DNA from: Bacteroidaceae bacterium
GTDB taxonomy: Bacteria; Bacteroidota; Bacteroidia; Bacteroidales; Bacteroidaceae
Assembly: GCA_024401225.1 (NCBI GenBank)
Contig: JAKSLM010000030.1
Coordinates: 1 to 34,467, forward strand
Reading direction: 5' to 3'
DNA length: 34,467 nt
Shown: piece after piece, positions 8,621 through 15,945 of the stretch
Layout: every line of letters begins with the position of its first letter
How positions within the stretch are numbered: position 1 is the stretch's first letter
The notes under the pieces: model-generated
Told to the model about the DNA's origin: nothing
Databases searched by the model: none
The model's input: only the letters and a program-made list of their open reading frames with translations
Made by a program: the position numbers and the translations under genes

Positions 8621-8683
8621 CCTAGAACTTCTAGAAAATCTAGAATCTCTAGAACCTCTAGAACCTATAGAACCTCTAGAAAA
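8621..8683. repeat. Seven-unit 9-bp array, consensus TCTAGAACC (upstream copy)
   Basis: Seven contiguous 9-nt units run without indels between the AraC-gene stop and the four-helix gene start: cctagaact, tctagaaaa, tctagaatc, tctagaacc, tctagaacc, tatagaacc, tctagaaaa. Every unit has TAGAA, and most have the palindrome TCTAGA. A related array in the same orientation follows the next gene. Confidence 0.92.
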
Positions 8684-8697
8684 CAACAACAACTCTT

Positions 8698-9516
8698 ATG
8701 TATAAAACCACCCCTCCCCACTTAATCCCCAAGGTCTTGAAGAAGCAGGTGCACTGGCAGAACCTTTATTTCTTCCAGAAGTCGGATGTGATCTATCAGA
8801 TGGCATTTGTGTTTTGCGACAGATACATTCATCTTTACAAAGACCGCACCAGGGATCAGGTTATTCAGGCTGCACGCTCCTGCAAGCAGAACATCGTCGA
8901 GGGACTGGCAGACGGCATCACTTCCACCGAGATGCAGATGAAACTGCTCAATGTGGCACGTTCTTCGTTGCAGGAACTCCAACAGGACTTCGAGGACTAC
9001 CTAAAATCACGCCACCTGAAGTTCTGGGGATTACCTCCCAAGCTGAAGAAGGGTGAGACACGAACCATTCCAGAGAGCTATTATGACGGCAATACCGTTC
9101 GCTACGACACCATGCTGAACTACTGTCGTCAGCACAACACGCTTGAGGAGTATGAACCGCTCTTCAAGCAGTGGAATGATGAGGAACTCTGCAACTATGG
9201 CCTCACCCTCTGTCACATGATAGACCGTATGATGATGAGTTTCCTGGAAAAACTGGATGTGGAGTTCGTGACCGAGGGAGGCATAAAGGAAAGGATGTAC
9301 AAAGCTCGCACAGGTTATCGCAGTCAGCAGGACGAGCGTCTGAAACAGCTCGAAGCCGAGCGCCCCATCCTGGAGCAGCAACTGACAGAAGCCCAAGCCG
9401 AAGCCAGCACATGGAAAGCCGCCTACGAAGACCTGAAGCAACGAGCCCTAAAAGCCTACTACACCCAGCAAGAAGAAATAAAAGCCCTGAAAGAAGAACT
9501 AAGCAAGAAAAGCTAA
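8698..9516 (+). CDS. Four-helix-bundle suffix-domain protein with C-terminal coiled coil
   Basis: A 272-residue cytoplasmic protein without signal peptide. Residues about 28-100 resemble the four-helix-bundle family related to proteins of 23S rRNA intervening sequences (Tyr/Phe-rich start, AARSCKQNIVEGLADG, LNVARSSLQELQQDFEDYL). Residues about 105-190 are an extension like the 'four helix bundle suffix' domain I recall from Bacteroidetes. Residues about 205-272 form a charged coiled coil (RLKQLEAERPILEQQLTEAQ). Molecular function is unknown. The gene is framed by TCTAGAACC arrays on both sides and ends with a possible hairpin terminator. No reverse transcriptase or template repeat is nearby, so a diversity-generating retroelement accessory role is not supported. 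Confidence 0.8.
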   Translation: MYKTTPPHLIPKVLKKQVHWQNLYFFQKSDVIYQMAFVFCDRYIHLYKDRTRDQVIQAARSCKQNIVEGLADGITSTEMQMKLLNVARSSLQELQQDFEDYLKSRHLKFWGLPPKLKKGETRTIPESYYDGNTVRYDTMLNYCRQHNTLEEYEPLFKQWNDEELCNYGLTLCHMIDRMMMSFLEKLDVEFVTEGGIKERMYKARTGYRSQQDERLKQLEAERPILEQQLTEAQAEASTWKAAYEDLKQRALKAYYTQQEEIKALKEELSKKS

Positions 9517-9523
9517 AAGAACT

Positions 9524-9567
9524 CCTAGAATCTCTAGAACCTCTAGCCCTCTAGAAGCTCTAGAAAT
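9524..9567. repeat. Five-unit 9-bp array, consensus TCTAGAACC (downstream copy)
   Basis: Units cctagaatc, tctagaacc, tctagccc (8 nt), tctagaagc, tctagaaat begin 8 nt after the four-helix-gene stop. The repeat and orientation match the array at 8621-8683, so the gene sits between direct copies of the same array. Confidence 0.9.
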
Positions 9568-9581
9568 CAGCGCTTTGCGCT

Positions 9582-9619
9582 ATGGCATTGTCATGAATTC
9601 AATTTCATGACAATGCCAT
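9582..9619. terminator. 16-bp perfect hairpin between the four-helix gene and the surface cassette
   Basis: Arms 9582-9597 and 9604-9619 are perfectly complementary around a 6-nt loop (ttcaat). It may act as a terminator for the four-helix gene, although only a weak T run follows. The inner 11 bases of each arm are copies of the TTCATGACAAY motif repeated downstream, so it may equally be part of an operator. Confidence 0.55.
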
Positions 9620-9656
9620 TTCTCGTTCATGACAACACAAGTCAGTTCATGACAAC
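9587..9656. promoter_or_regulatory. Cluster of four TTCATGACAAY sites upstream of surface protein 1
   Basis: Copies are at 9587-9597 (inverted), 9604-9614, 9626-9636 and 9646-9656, with a partial TTCATG at 9663. Direct copies are 22 and 20 bp apart. Each contains the palindrome TCATGA. The cluster ends about 20 bp before the -7 box at 9678, where activator or repressor sites would be expected. Confidence 0.55.
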
Positions 9657-9677
9657 GCCCGTTTCATGCTTTTATAT

Positions 9678-9685
9678 TAACTTTG
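9678..9685 (+). promoter_or_regulatory. -7 box for surface protein 1
   Basis: TAACTTTG followed by C matches TAnnTTTG, with a leader of about 45 nt before the ATG at 9738. There is no good -33 element, which fits a promoter that depends on a bound activator. Confidence 0.6.
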
Positions 9686-9737
9686 CACCTATATACATGC
9701 GCACGTTCTAATATTAATCAAAAATAACAACTAAAAA

Positions 9738-12700
9738 ATGAAGAAAACAAGATTTCTACTTTCCGTATTCATGGCGATAGTCATGATGGCGTTGAGCCCG
9801 GCGAAGAGTTGGGCGCAGGATGTTACCATTGGTAACGGAACGTCTGGTGTAAATTATTATCCATATAATAATATTGAGAAAACCAGTTCAAGTGTCATGT
9901 GCTACACATCTGCAGAACTAAGAGGAGGCACGATAACTTCGATTGCATTCCGTGTATGCAGTGCAAGTCAGTTAGCCACAAACTTTGTCAAGGTTTATAT
10001 GGCAGACACGGATATAACCTCTTTGACCACTACACTGGATGTGGCAAGCATCAGCTTCACGGAAGTCTATTCAGGAAATCCCACACTCGGTGCTGCCACT
10101 GGCTGGGAGCCTCTCGCGCTGACCACCTCTTTCAACCATAACAAACAAAAGAATCTGCTTGTTGCTGTTTGTAGAAGTAGCAGTAGATATAATGGTGGTC
10201 TGACATATTATTATCACACTACGGGAACAAACTACTCAATATACTGCGGCGGAAACGATGAAAGTAATGCCGACATCACGTCTTCTACAAATACTTACTA
10301 TGCGTGGAATGGTTGGAGACCTGACACTCGTTTCACTTTTGCACCATGCACAACGCACCAAGGCACATATCACGCGGCAGTAGCACCAAACTGCACCACA
10401 AATGGTACTGTCGCACACTGGCAGTGCGACGTGTGTGGCAAATACTTTAGCGACGAGAATTGTACCAGTGAGCTGGCAAGTATCGTCGATCCTAAACTGG
10501 GTCATGACCTGAATGCAGAAAAATATTGCTCTCGTTGCGAACAGACCATTAATCAGCTTGACGGCACACCGTTTAACCTTGCTAACTATAACAATACAAT
10601 AGATGTATATAGTGACCATTTTGTATCAGGACCAGTTAATCAGCCTTACACAGGCAACCTGATCTTCACAGGCAATGGCAGCCAGATGATTAATCTGAAA
10701 CAAATGCCAGCAAATGGCAAATTCGCACTCCGCGATGCTACCATTACTCTCAACTCACCAGCAATATTCTCCCTAGCTACGGATAATGAGGTGGTCATTG
10801 AAGGTGATGTAAAAATTACAACCAACAATGGCGCACTCTATGGTACTGGCACATCTCCAAACCTTGATGTGACAGGTCCAGGTAATCTTTCCATTAGTGG
10901 TGGAAGCAGTGCAGCGATTGAGAGTTGCTTCAACAATTTGAACATTGACATTGAGGGTGATCTCAAATTAGCTGGTGATGCATTTTTTAGTGGTACCTGT
11001 AATGGTGAAATAAAGGTTAATGCCAAGAGTATCACAGCTAATTGCAACGGTAGTCGACCGTTCTTCTATTATGCATTCAAAGCCACATTGCATGCAAAGG
11101 GAGATATCCTGTTGGAGTCAACATCAACAACGAATGATTCCAATATTTCATATGACAAGATTTGGTGCTTCAAGGGCATAGAGAGCGACGAAGGTACCGT
11201 GCTGATGCGTATGGGTAAGGGCGGAGGCCACGAGAGTGTTGGCGTGAAGGTCGGATATGCTGGTATTCCAGACGTGTCGGATGGAAACTCCTATGTCTCA
11301 GCCTTCACCTGGAAGGTTGTTGACAAGACTACTGGTACTGCTACCTACTATGGAGGCGATCCAAGAAGTTTCGGAGGCATCTCTGGCACTTCGTCTTATG
11401 ACGTCTATCTCAGCCTGGTGAAGGACAGCGAAGGCAACACGGTATTCGACATGGAAAAACTATACAACAGCCCTATCAATCTGTATGATGGTTATTTCAA
11501 AAATGATCAATTCAATAATATCTGCTGGGAGGGTCACCCTGTATTCACAGGAACAGCTAACGGACCTAGGTTCTTGGCATTCAAAGAAACGCTTTCTACT
11601 GCCAATACACCTATCCTTCGTGACCTCACCTTCAACACAGTAAGTTCTTGTCTGCAGGCTCCTGCGGGGATAGACGTTGCGGCAACAATTGATGGCAATG
11701 TGTCTATGTCATGCAGTGATATCGCGATAAATGTAACCAATTCATGCACCATCACAGGTAGCGGTTCGCTCACACTCCGTGGCTCTGGCATGATTTATTC
11801 CTGCCCTGACATGAATATCAACATTACAGGCGACCTGGTAGGTTCTACTACCTCTTCAGGTGCCCCTCTGTATTCCCACAGCTTTGATTTCACTAAGCTC
11901 CAAGCCAACAGCATTACATTCAGGGGCAAGGCGGGCAGTGCCACAGAACATGCTATCATTTTGCCTGTACCAGAAACAACACCTGCAGCTTCTGACCCAA
12001 GCATCACCTACAATGTGAAGGTGGAGAAGAAGAACAGCAACACTGTGTGGAGTGCCGACTATGACATCTTTAGGCCTCTGAGTGTTTTCACAAGTCTTGA
12101 TGGTAATGTCACCGTTTTGGATGGAAACACGTTCGCCAATGAGTTAACACCTCTTGCCCTCTCTGACAACAGCGACCTCGACCTCTCGGCTTATACCGAT
12201 CCTTCCTCATATTTCTATGTGCCAAGTGTAAGCTATGAGCGCACCTTGGGCACTAGCAACTGGGGTACCATCAGAATGCCATTTGAGCTGCGTAGCAACG
12301 CTGATGTGCAATACTATGCCATGACTGCTGTTGATCTCTCTGAAGGCACCATGACAGTTGCTCCTGTCGATGTGGTTTATCCTGGAGTTCCTTGTCTCTT
12401 CAAGCGTCTTACCAGTGGTAATCTCAACCTCAGTAGTGGCAAGACATTGGTGACCAATAAATATACTGATAGATTTTGTTGTGATTACTGGCATTTGAGA
12501 GGTACATACGCAGCATTGAACCTCGATGCCACAACAAGCTCTAATCATTACTACTACATCAACTCCGACCAGTTCTGGCATGCTACAGGCACCGTCGATG
12601 TGAAGCCTTATCGTGCTTACTTTACAGGCGAGGCTCCTGCAAGCTCTGCCAAGTCTCTGACCATCGTGACCGATGATGGCGAGACAACCAGCATTGAGGC

Positions 12701-12827
12701 AGTAATGGACAACGAAGGTAATATCCACGATGCAAGCAACGGCATCTACGATATGCAGGGTCGCAAGCTCAACAGCCTGCAGAAGGGCATCAACATCGTG
12801 AACGGCAAAAAGATTGTAGTAAAATAA
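9738..12827 (+). CDS. Large secreted beta-helix-like surface protein (cassette 1)
   Basis: A 1029-residue exported protein of unknown function. The signal peptide is residues 1-26 with predicted cleavage SWA|Q. About residues 210-275 form a Cys-rich module with CDVCGKYFSDENC and CSRC, of a type I recall from other Bacteroidales surface proteins. Two related Gly/Asn/Thr-rich beta-helix-like regions follow, each opening with an NLxxxxF/Y...FTGxxxG pattern and containing LRDxTxN. Near the end is a WGTIRMPFEL module. The protein closes with IYDMQGRKLNSLQKGINIVN then GKKIVVK, like type IX secretion or sorting tails. The paralogue at 13340 shares the signal peptide and C-terminal modules. A 56-residue peptide gene follows 16 nt after the stop. 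Confidence 0.85.
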   Translation: MKKTRFLLSVFMAIVMMALSPAKSWAQDVTIGNGTSGVNYYPYNNIEKTSSSVMCYTSAELRGGTITSIAFRVCSASQLATNFVKVYMADTDITSLTTTLDVASISFTEVYSGNPTLGAATGWEPLALTTSFNHNKQKNLLVAVCRSSSRYNGGLTYYYHTTGTNYSIYCGGNDESNADITSSTNTYYAWNGWRPDTRFTFAPCTTHQGTYHAAVAPNCTTNGTVAHWQCDVCGKYFSDENCTSELASIVDPKLGHDLNAEKYCSRCEQTINQLDGTPFNLANYNNTIDVYSDHFVSGPVNQPYTGNLIFTGNGSQMINLKQMPANGKFALRDATITLNSPAIFSLATDNEVVIEGDVKITTNNGALYGTGTSPNLDVTGPGNLSISGGSSAAIESCFNNLNIDIEGDLKLAGDAFFSGTCNGEIKVNAKSITANCNGSRPFFYYAFKATLHAKGDILLESTSTTNDSNISYDKIWCFKGIESDEGTVLMRMGKGGGHESVGVKVGYAGIPDVSDGNSYVSAFTWKVVDKTTGTATYYGGDPRSFGGISGTSSYDVYLSLVKDSEGNTVFDMEKLYNSPINLYDGYFKNDQFNNICWEGHPVFTGTANGPRFLAFKETLSTANTPILRDLTFNTVSSCLQAPAGIDVAATIDGNVSMSCSDIAINVTNSCTITGSGSLTLRGSGMIYSCPDMNINITGDLVGSTTSSGAPLYSHSFDFTKLQANSITFRGKAGSATEHAIILPVPETTPAASDPSITYNVKVEKKNSNTVWSADYDIFRPLSVFTSLDGNVTVLDGNTFANELTPLALSDNSDLDLSAYTDPSSYFYVPSVSYERTLGTSNWGTIRMPFELRSNADVQYYAMTAVDLSEGTMTVAPVDVVYPGVPCLFKRLTSGNLNLSSGKTLVTNKYTDRFCCDYWHLRGTYAALNLDATTSSNHYYYINSDQFWHATGTVDVKPYRAYFTGEAPASSAKSLTIVTDDGETTSIEAVMDNEGNIHDASNGIYDMQGRKLNSLQKGINIVNGKKIVVK

Positions 12828-12843
12828 TAAAAGAATAAGCATT

Positions 12844-13014
12844 ATGAAAAAGCAATATATAAAACCAGAACTGATTGTGATTGAAACAGACTCGATCGAA
12901 GATGTTCTCTTGGTAACCAGTCCTGGCCCTGGCTATGGTGGCGATGATGGAGGTAGCGGAGCTGCCGAATCTAAGTTCCGCAACTGGGGATGGGAAGAAC
13001 TGGAAGACTGGTAA
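12844..13014 (+). CDS. Small Gly-rich acidic-tail peptide (cassette 1)
   Basis: A 56-residue peptide starting MKKQYIKPELIVIE. The N-terminal half has alternating hydrophobic residues (ELIVIETD...DVLLVTS). A flexible Gly-rich middle SPGPGYGGDDGGSGAAES follows, then an aromatic/acidic end WGWEELEDW. The partner at 15588 has the same architecture (K-x-YI-x-P, D-x-LLV-x-S, GPG/GG, AKE or AAE). It lies 16 nt downstream of the large surface protein and before a strong hairpin, so the two are probably cotranscribed. Similar short peptides are frequent in Bacteroidetes, but I know no function. It has no classical signal peptide, and no RiPP maturation enzyme is nearby. Confidence 0.8.
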   Translation: MKKQYIKPELIVIETDSIEDVLLVTSPGPGYGGDDGGSGAAESKFRNWGWEELEDW

Positions 13015-13024
13015 CAACCGTAAT

Positions 13025-13070
13025 GGGGCAGGTTGCATTGACCCATGATTGGGTCAATGCGACTTGCCCC
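13025..13070 (+). terminator. 21-bp hairpin ending surface cassette 1
   Basis: Arms 13025-13045 and 13050-13070 pair over 21 positions with two G-U wobbles around a 4-nt loop. The stem starts 10 nt after the peptide stop. The following T run is weak (tatcctt), but the stem is long and GC-rich. Confidence 0.75.
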
Positions 13071-13081
13071 TATCCTTCAAT

Positions 13082-13299
13082 TGGTAATAGTAACTCTCAG
13101 GTACCTCCCAAATATTTAATTTTTTAACGTGAATGTCCGTGAACCTTTAGCTCGGCGTAGCCAATTGCCCGTGAATTATTTCGTGAATTTAATTTTGTTC
13201 AAGAGTTATACCAATTTACGAACAAATTCACGGGCAATTCACGGGCATTCACGTTCGCCGAAGGCAAAAACAAAGATACCTGAGTCGTTACTGGTAATA
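13082..13299. mobile_element. 202-bp MITE-like palindromic element with 8-bp target duplications
   Basis: The element 13090-13291 is flanked by direct repeats TGGTAATA (13082-13089 and 13292-13299). The ends are inverted: GTAACTCTCAGGTACC on the left and, read from the right, GTAACGACTCAGGTATC. Internally 13126-13143 pairs with 13238-13255, and 13163-13177 pairs perfectly with 13225-13239, both built on CCCGTGAATT-like units. There is no coding capacity. It fits a non-autonomous insertion. It fills the gap between cassette 1 and surface protein 2. Confidence 0.75.
13165..13197 (+). promoter_or_regulatory. Possible outward promoter inside the MITE-like element
   Basis: TTG (13165-13167), a 22-nt spacer and TAATTTTG (13190-13197) point toward surface protein 2 at 13340. 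No other TAnnTTTG box is seen between 13198 and the start. The spacer is slightly long, so this is tentative. Confidence 0.3.
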
Positions 13300-13339
13300 A
13301 GATAGATTATAAATAATATCAAATAAAAGCGAAAAAAAA

Positions 13340-15583
13340 ATGAAAAAAACAAGATTCCTTTTCTCGCTACTCATGGCAGTGGCCATAATAGCTTTTGGCC
13401 CGACGAGGGCATGGGCGCAGGAACCGACTCAGATACCTGTAATCACAGAAGGTAATGGTAATACCTACACTTTCAATGTAGGCAACGAACCTTCTGAAGA
13501 ACCAGTAGTCGTTAGACTCCCTTGCGATCTTACTTTGCCTGATGGCAAGGAAATACTAATCAATGGCGAAAATATCATCCTCGACCTCAATGGCAAGACC
13601 ATCAGCGGTAATACTACAGGTCAGACAATCTACCTCACCGAAGGTTCACTCACCATCACAGACAATAGTACGACAAAGACCGGAAAGATTGTGAATGTGA
13701 GTCACTCTGGTTTTGGATATGCATTGATGGCTGATGGTGGTACCCTCACCATACATGGTGGTACATTCGAAAGTGAAAGTACTAATGCTCTCTATGTATA
13801 TGGAATATGGGGCGCAACTGCTATTATAGACGGCGGACGATTTACCTCTAAACACGAAGGAACCTCTGGTGTGTACGTGTACCCTGACATATCTGCTCTG
13901 GCGATGAACTATTCTTATTACGATGCATCCGAAACAGAGTTGGAGGCTCCTGAAAATGGTCCTGTCAAAGATGCGAATGGTGCCCCAGTCAGTGATATCA
14001 TCGTTATGCCTGCCGTAAAATATGTCATCAGCATAACAATGGAGACCTATGATAGTGATAACGAGTTGATAGACACACAGTATTTCATAACTTTGGATAA
14101 AGCTCTCAAAGCTATCAATGAAAGTGGAGCAAGCAGTAAAACTTTCGTAATCACCCTGGATAAGGATCAGGTAGTAAGTGGTTTTCCTGATTTGTACTAC
14201 AATGATATCATCTTGGACCTCAATAATCACACTGTTGACGGAACGTTTGAAGATTCCGAAGTTACCAAATATCACACTTTGGAAGCTAAGGGCAATCTGA
14301 CCGTCAAGAACGGTACCTTGATGGCATCAATCAATGGAACTGGCAACATCAACGTGTGTACCATCGACAATGCTACCGTTGTCGGAAGTTACATAAGCTG
14401 GCAGGCAGTTGCTGGCCTCGACATCAAGAACGGATCAACCTTCGAAATCAATAATACTGAAGGAAGCGGTATGTTCACAATCGAATCTTGTGAGCTCGAT
14501 GCTACCTCTAAGATCGTTCTTACAGGTGTTAATTCTATAGGTATGTACGGTAACGAGAATGGTGGTTACCGCAACGTAATGCATCGTCTGACTGTACCTG
14601 AAGGATATGAGGTCAAAAGGGAGAAGCAGTTGAATCAGTCCTCGCCTGACAAGAAGTTTAGATTCTGCAAGGTTGGCGAGGTCGATGAAGATGGTAATCC
14701 TGTTGTAGCTGATATGACAGGTGTCACTATGACTATCCTTGGTTCAACCCCACTCACACCATGCACGTTGGCTTATATCAAGGATGATAATCCAGAAAGC
14801 AGAGAGGACTATGTGCATCTGTGCGCAACTTGCTACTATGAGGATGTGACAGGTCGAATAAAGTACAACGATGCTAATGAGGCATTCTATACATGCAAGC
14901 ATTTCAAACTCAACGAAACAGAAGGTTTGCCACCAGTTGAGATCAAGAATGCTGATCTGGCAACGTACGGTCGTGAGATCACAGTGGGATGGGGTACACT
15001 CTGTCTGCCTTTCGAACTCACAGTGGGCGCTTCGGATCCTCACAGCTACTACACCTTCACAGCTGTCAATGCTGATTGTATCACTCTGAGCCAGATAGAG
15101 GACAAGGTTCCTGCTGGACATGCTGTGTTTGTGATGCCTGCAGAAGGCGAAGAGAGTGTATCGCTCAGCGCTACTAATGTGAAGGTATGGAAGGACATTG
15201 CAGAAACCACTGGTCCATCAGCCGATGGCATGACTTTGAAGGGTACTGTGAAACCAACAACAGCAACCTCAGGCTACTACCTCGATGCAACTGACGGATT
15301 CCTCTACAACATTGCCATCTATTGCAGCGAAAGCCATAATGAAAATATCAAGGTGCCAGCATTCAGAGCATGGCTCGATGGTAGCATCAATCCTTTGGCA
15401 TCAGCTCGCCTGCGCATCACTACTGGTGATGAGGATGCAACAGCAATCGAAGCTGTCTCTGCTATGTCGGAGGGTAATGTGGAGTTCTACGACTTGAACG
15501 GCCGACGCATCAACTCGCTCCAGAAGGGTGTGAACATCATGAAGTTTGCTAATGGTAAATCAATCAAGGTAAACGTAAAGTAA
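13340..15583 (+). CDS. Secreted beta-helix-like surface protein (cassette 2)
   Basis: A 747-residue exported protein. Signal peptide residues 1-26 (MKKTRFLFSLLMAVAIIAFG then PTRAWA|Q) nearly match that of the 9738 protein, also at nucleotide level. Two pectate-lyase-like beta-helix stretches are visible: one begins near ILDLNGKTISG with LTITDN and GGTLTIHGGTF, and one near IILDLNNHTVDGTF with LTVKNGTL. Then come a Cys-containing segment HLCATCYYE, a WGTLCLPFEL module shared with its paralogue, and the tail FYDLNGRRINSLQKGVNIM then KFANGKSIKVNVK, which resembles a sorting tail. Substrate or ligand is unknown. The next gene starts 4 nt after the stop, implying translational linkage. Confidence 0.85.
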   Translation: MKKTRFLFSLLMAVAIIAFGPTRAWAQEPTQIPVITEGNGNTYTFNVGNEPSEEPVVVRLPCDLTLPDGKEILINGENIILDLNGKTISGNTTGQTIYLTEGSLTITDNSTTKTGKIVNVSHSGFGYALMADGGTLTIHGGTFESESTNALYVYGIWGATAIIDGGRFTSKHEGTSGVYVYPDISALAMNYSYYDASETELEAPENGPVKDANGAPVSDIIVMPAVKYVISITMETYDSDNELIDTQYFITLDKALKAINESGASSKTFVITLDKDQVVSGFPDLYYNDIILDLNNHTVDGTFEDSEVTKYHTLEAKGNLTVKNGTLMASINGTGNINVCTIDNATVVGSYISWQAVAGLDIKNGSTFEINNTEGSGMFTIESCELDATSKIVLTGVNSIGMYGNENGGYRNVMHRLTVPEGYEVKREKQLNQSSPDKKFRFCKVGEVDEDGNPVVADMTGVTMTILGSTPLTPCTLAYIKDDNPESREDYVHLCATCYYEDVTGRIKYNDANEAFYTCKHFKLNETEGLPPVEIKNADLATYGREITVGWGTLCLPFELTVGASDPHSYYTFTAVNADCITLSQIEDKVPAGHAVFVMPAEGEESVSLSATNVKVWKDIAETTGPSADGMTLKGTVKPTTATSGYYLDATDGFLYNIAIYCSESHNENIKVPAFRAWLDGSINPLASARLRITTGDEDATAIEAVSAMSEGNVEFYDLNGRRINSLQKGVNIMKFANGKSIKVNVK

Positions 15584-15587
15584 GATT

Positions 15588-15752
15588 ATGGAAAAGAAAA
15601 TATATATTACTCCACACATCGAGGTGATAACCGTAGATGAGGACATGCTCCTCGTTGGTAGTTTCGGTCCAGGTGGAGGCTCAGGCTCCGTTGGTGCCAA
15701 GGAACTGGATTTTGATGATGACGACGAGGTCCTGTTCGACATCTTCGAATAA
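15588..15752 (+). CDS. Small Gly-rich acidic-tail peptide (cassette 2)
   Basis: A 54-residue peptide starting MEKKIYITPHIEVITVDEDM, then LLVGSFGPGGGSGSVGAKEL, ending in a very acidic stretch DFDDDDEVLFDIFE. It is homologous in layout to the 56-residue peptide at 12844. The start lies only 4 nt after the stop of surface protein 2. There is no signal peptide and no Cys. The acidic tail could bind cations or a basic partner, but that is speculation. It is too short for many gene callers and may be missing from public annotations. Confidence 0.8.
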   Translation: MEKKIYITPHIEVITVDEDMLLVGSFGPGGGSGSVGAKELDFDDDDEVLFDIFE

Positions 15753-15760
15753 AACAAGTG

Positions 15761-15815
15761 TCTTATGGGCAGCTACGTTGATCCAATCATGGAGCAAGAC
15801 GAACTGTCCATAAGA
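15761..15815 (+). terminator. Weak hairpin after cassette 2
   Basis: TCTTATGGGCAG (15761-15772) pairs with CTGTCCATAAGA (15804-15815) with one G-U wobble, around a 31-nt loop, 8 nt after the peptide stop. The large loop and absence of a T run make it tentative. Confidence 0.35.
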
Positions 15816-15883
15816 CCTCCTAAGTGGAAAAAGTGGACTTATAGCACTATTCTGAAAACATTTGTTTTTCTAATGCTAACAAA

Positions 15884-15915
15884 TAACGGGTTTGTGAAAT
15901 GAATCACAAACCCGT
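15884..15915. terminator. Bidirectional terminator between cassette 2 and carB
   Basis: Perfect 13-bp stem 15884-15896/15903-15915 (aacgggtttgtga and its complement) with a 6-nt loop. It lies 30 nt beyond the carB stop on the minus strand, with a T-rich run (ATTTGTT) following in that direction. Confidence 0.8.
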
Positions 15916-15945
15916 TGTTGTCTTTATCGTTAGGACGCTATGTGC

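Noticed and set aside
8698-9516. Four-helix gene as accessory protein of a diversity-generating retroelement or as an rRNA intervening sequence
   Set aside because: No reverse transcriptase, template/variable repeats or rRNA gene are in the window.
8621-9567. The TCTAGAACC arrays as a CRISPR
   Set aside because: Units are 9 bp and contiguous with no unique spacers, and no cas genes are present.
12844-15752. The two small peptides as a RiPP biosynthetic cluster
   Set aside because: No radical SAM, LanM, YcaO, peptidase-transporter or other maturation enzyme is nearby; the peptides lack Cys.
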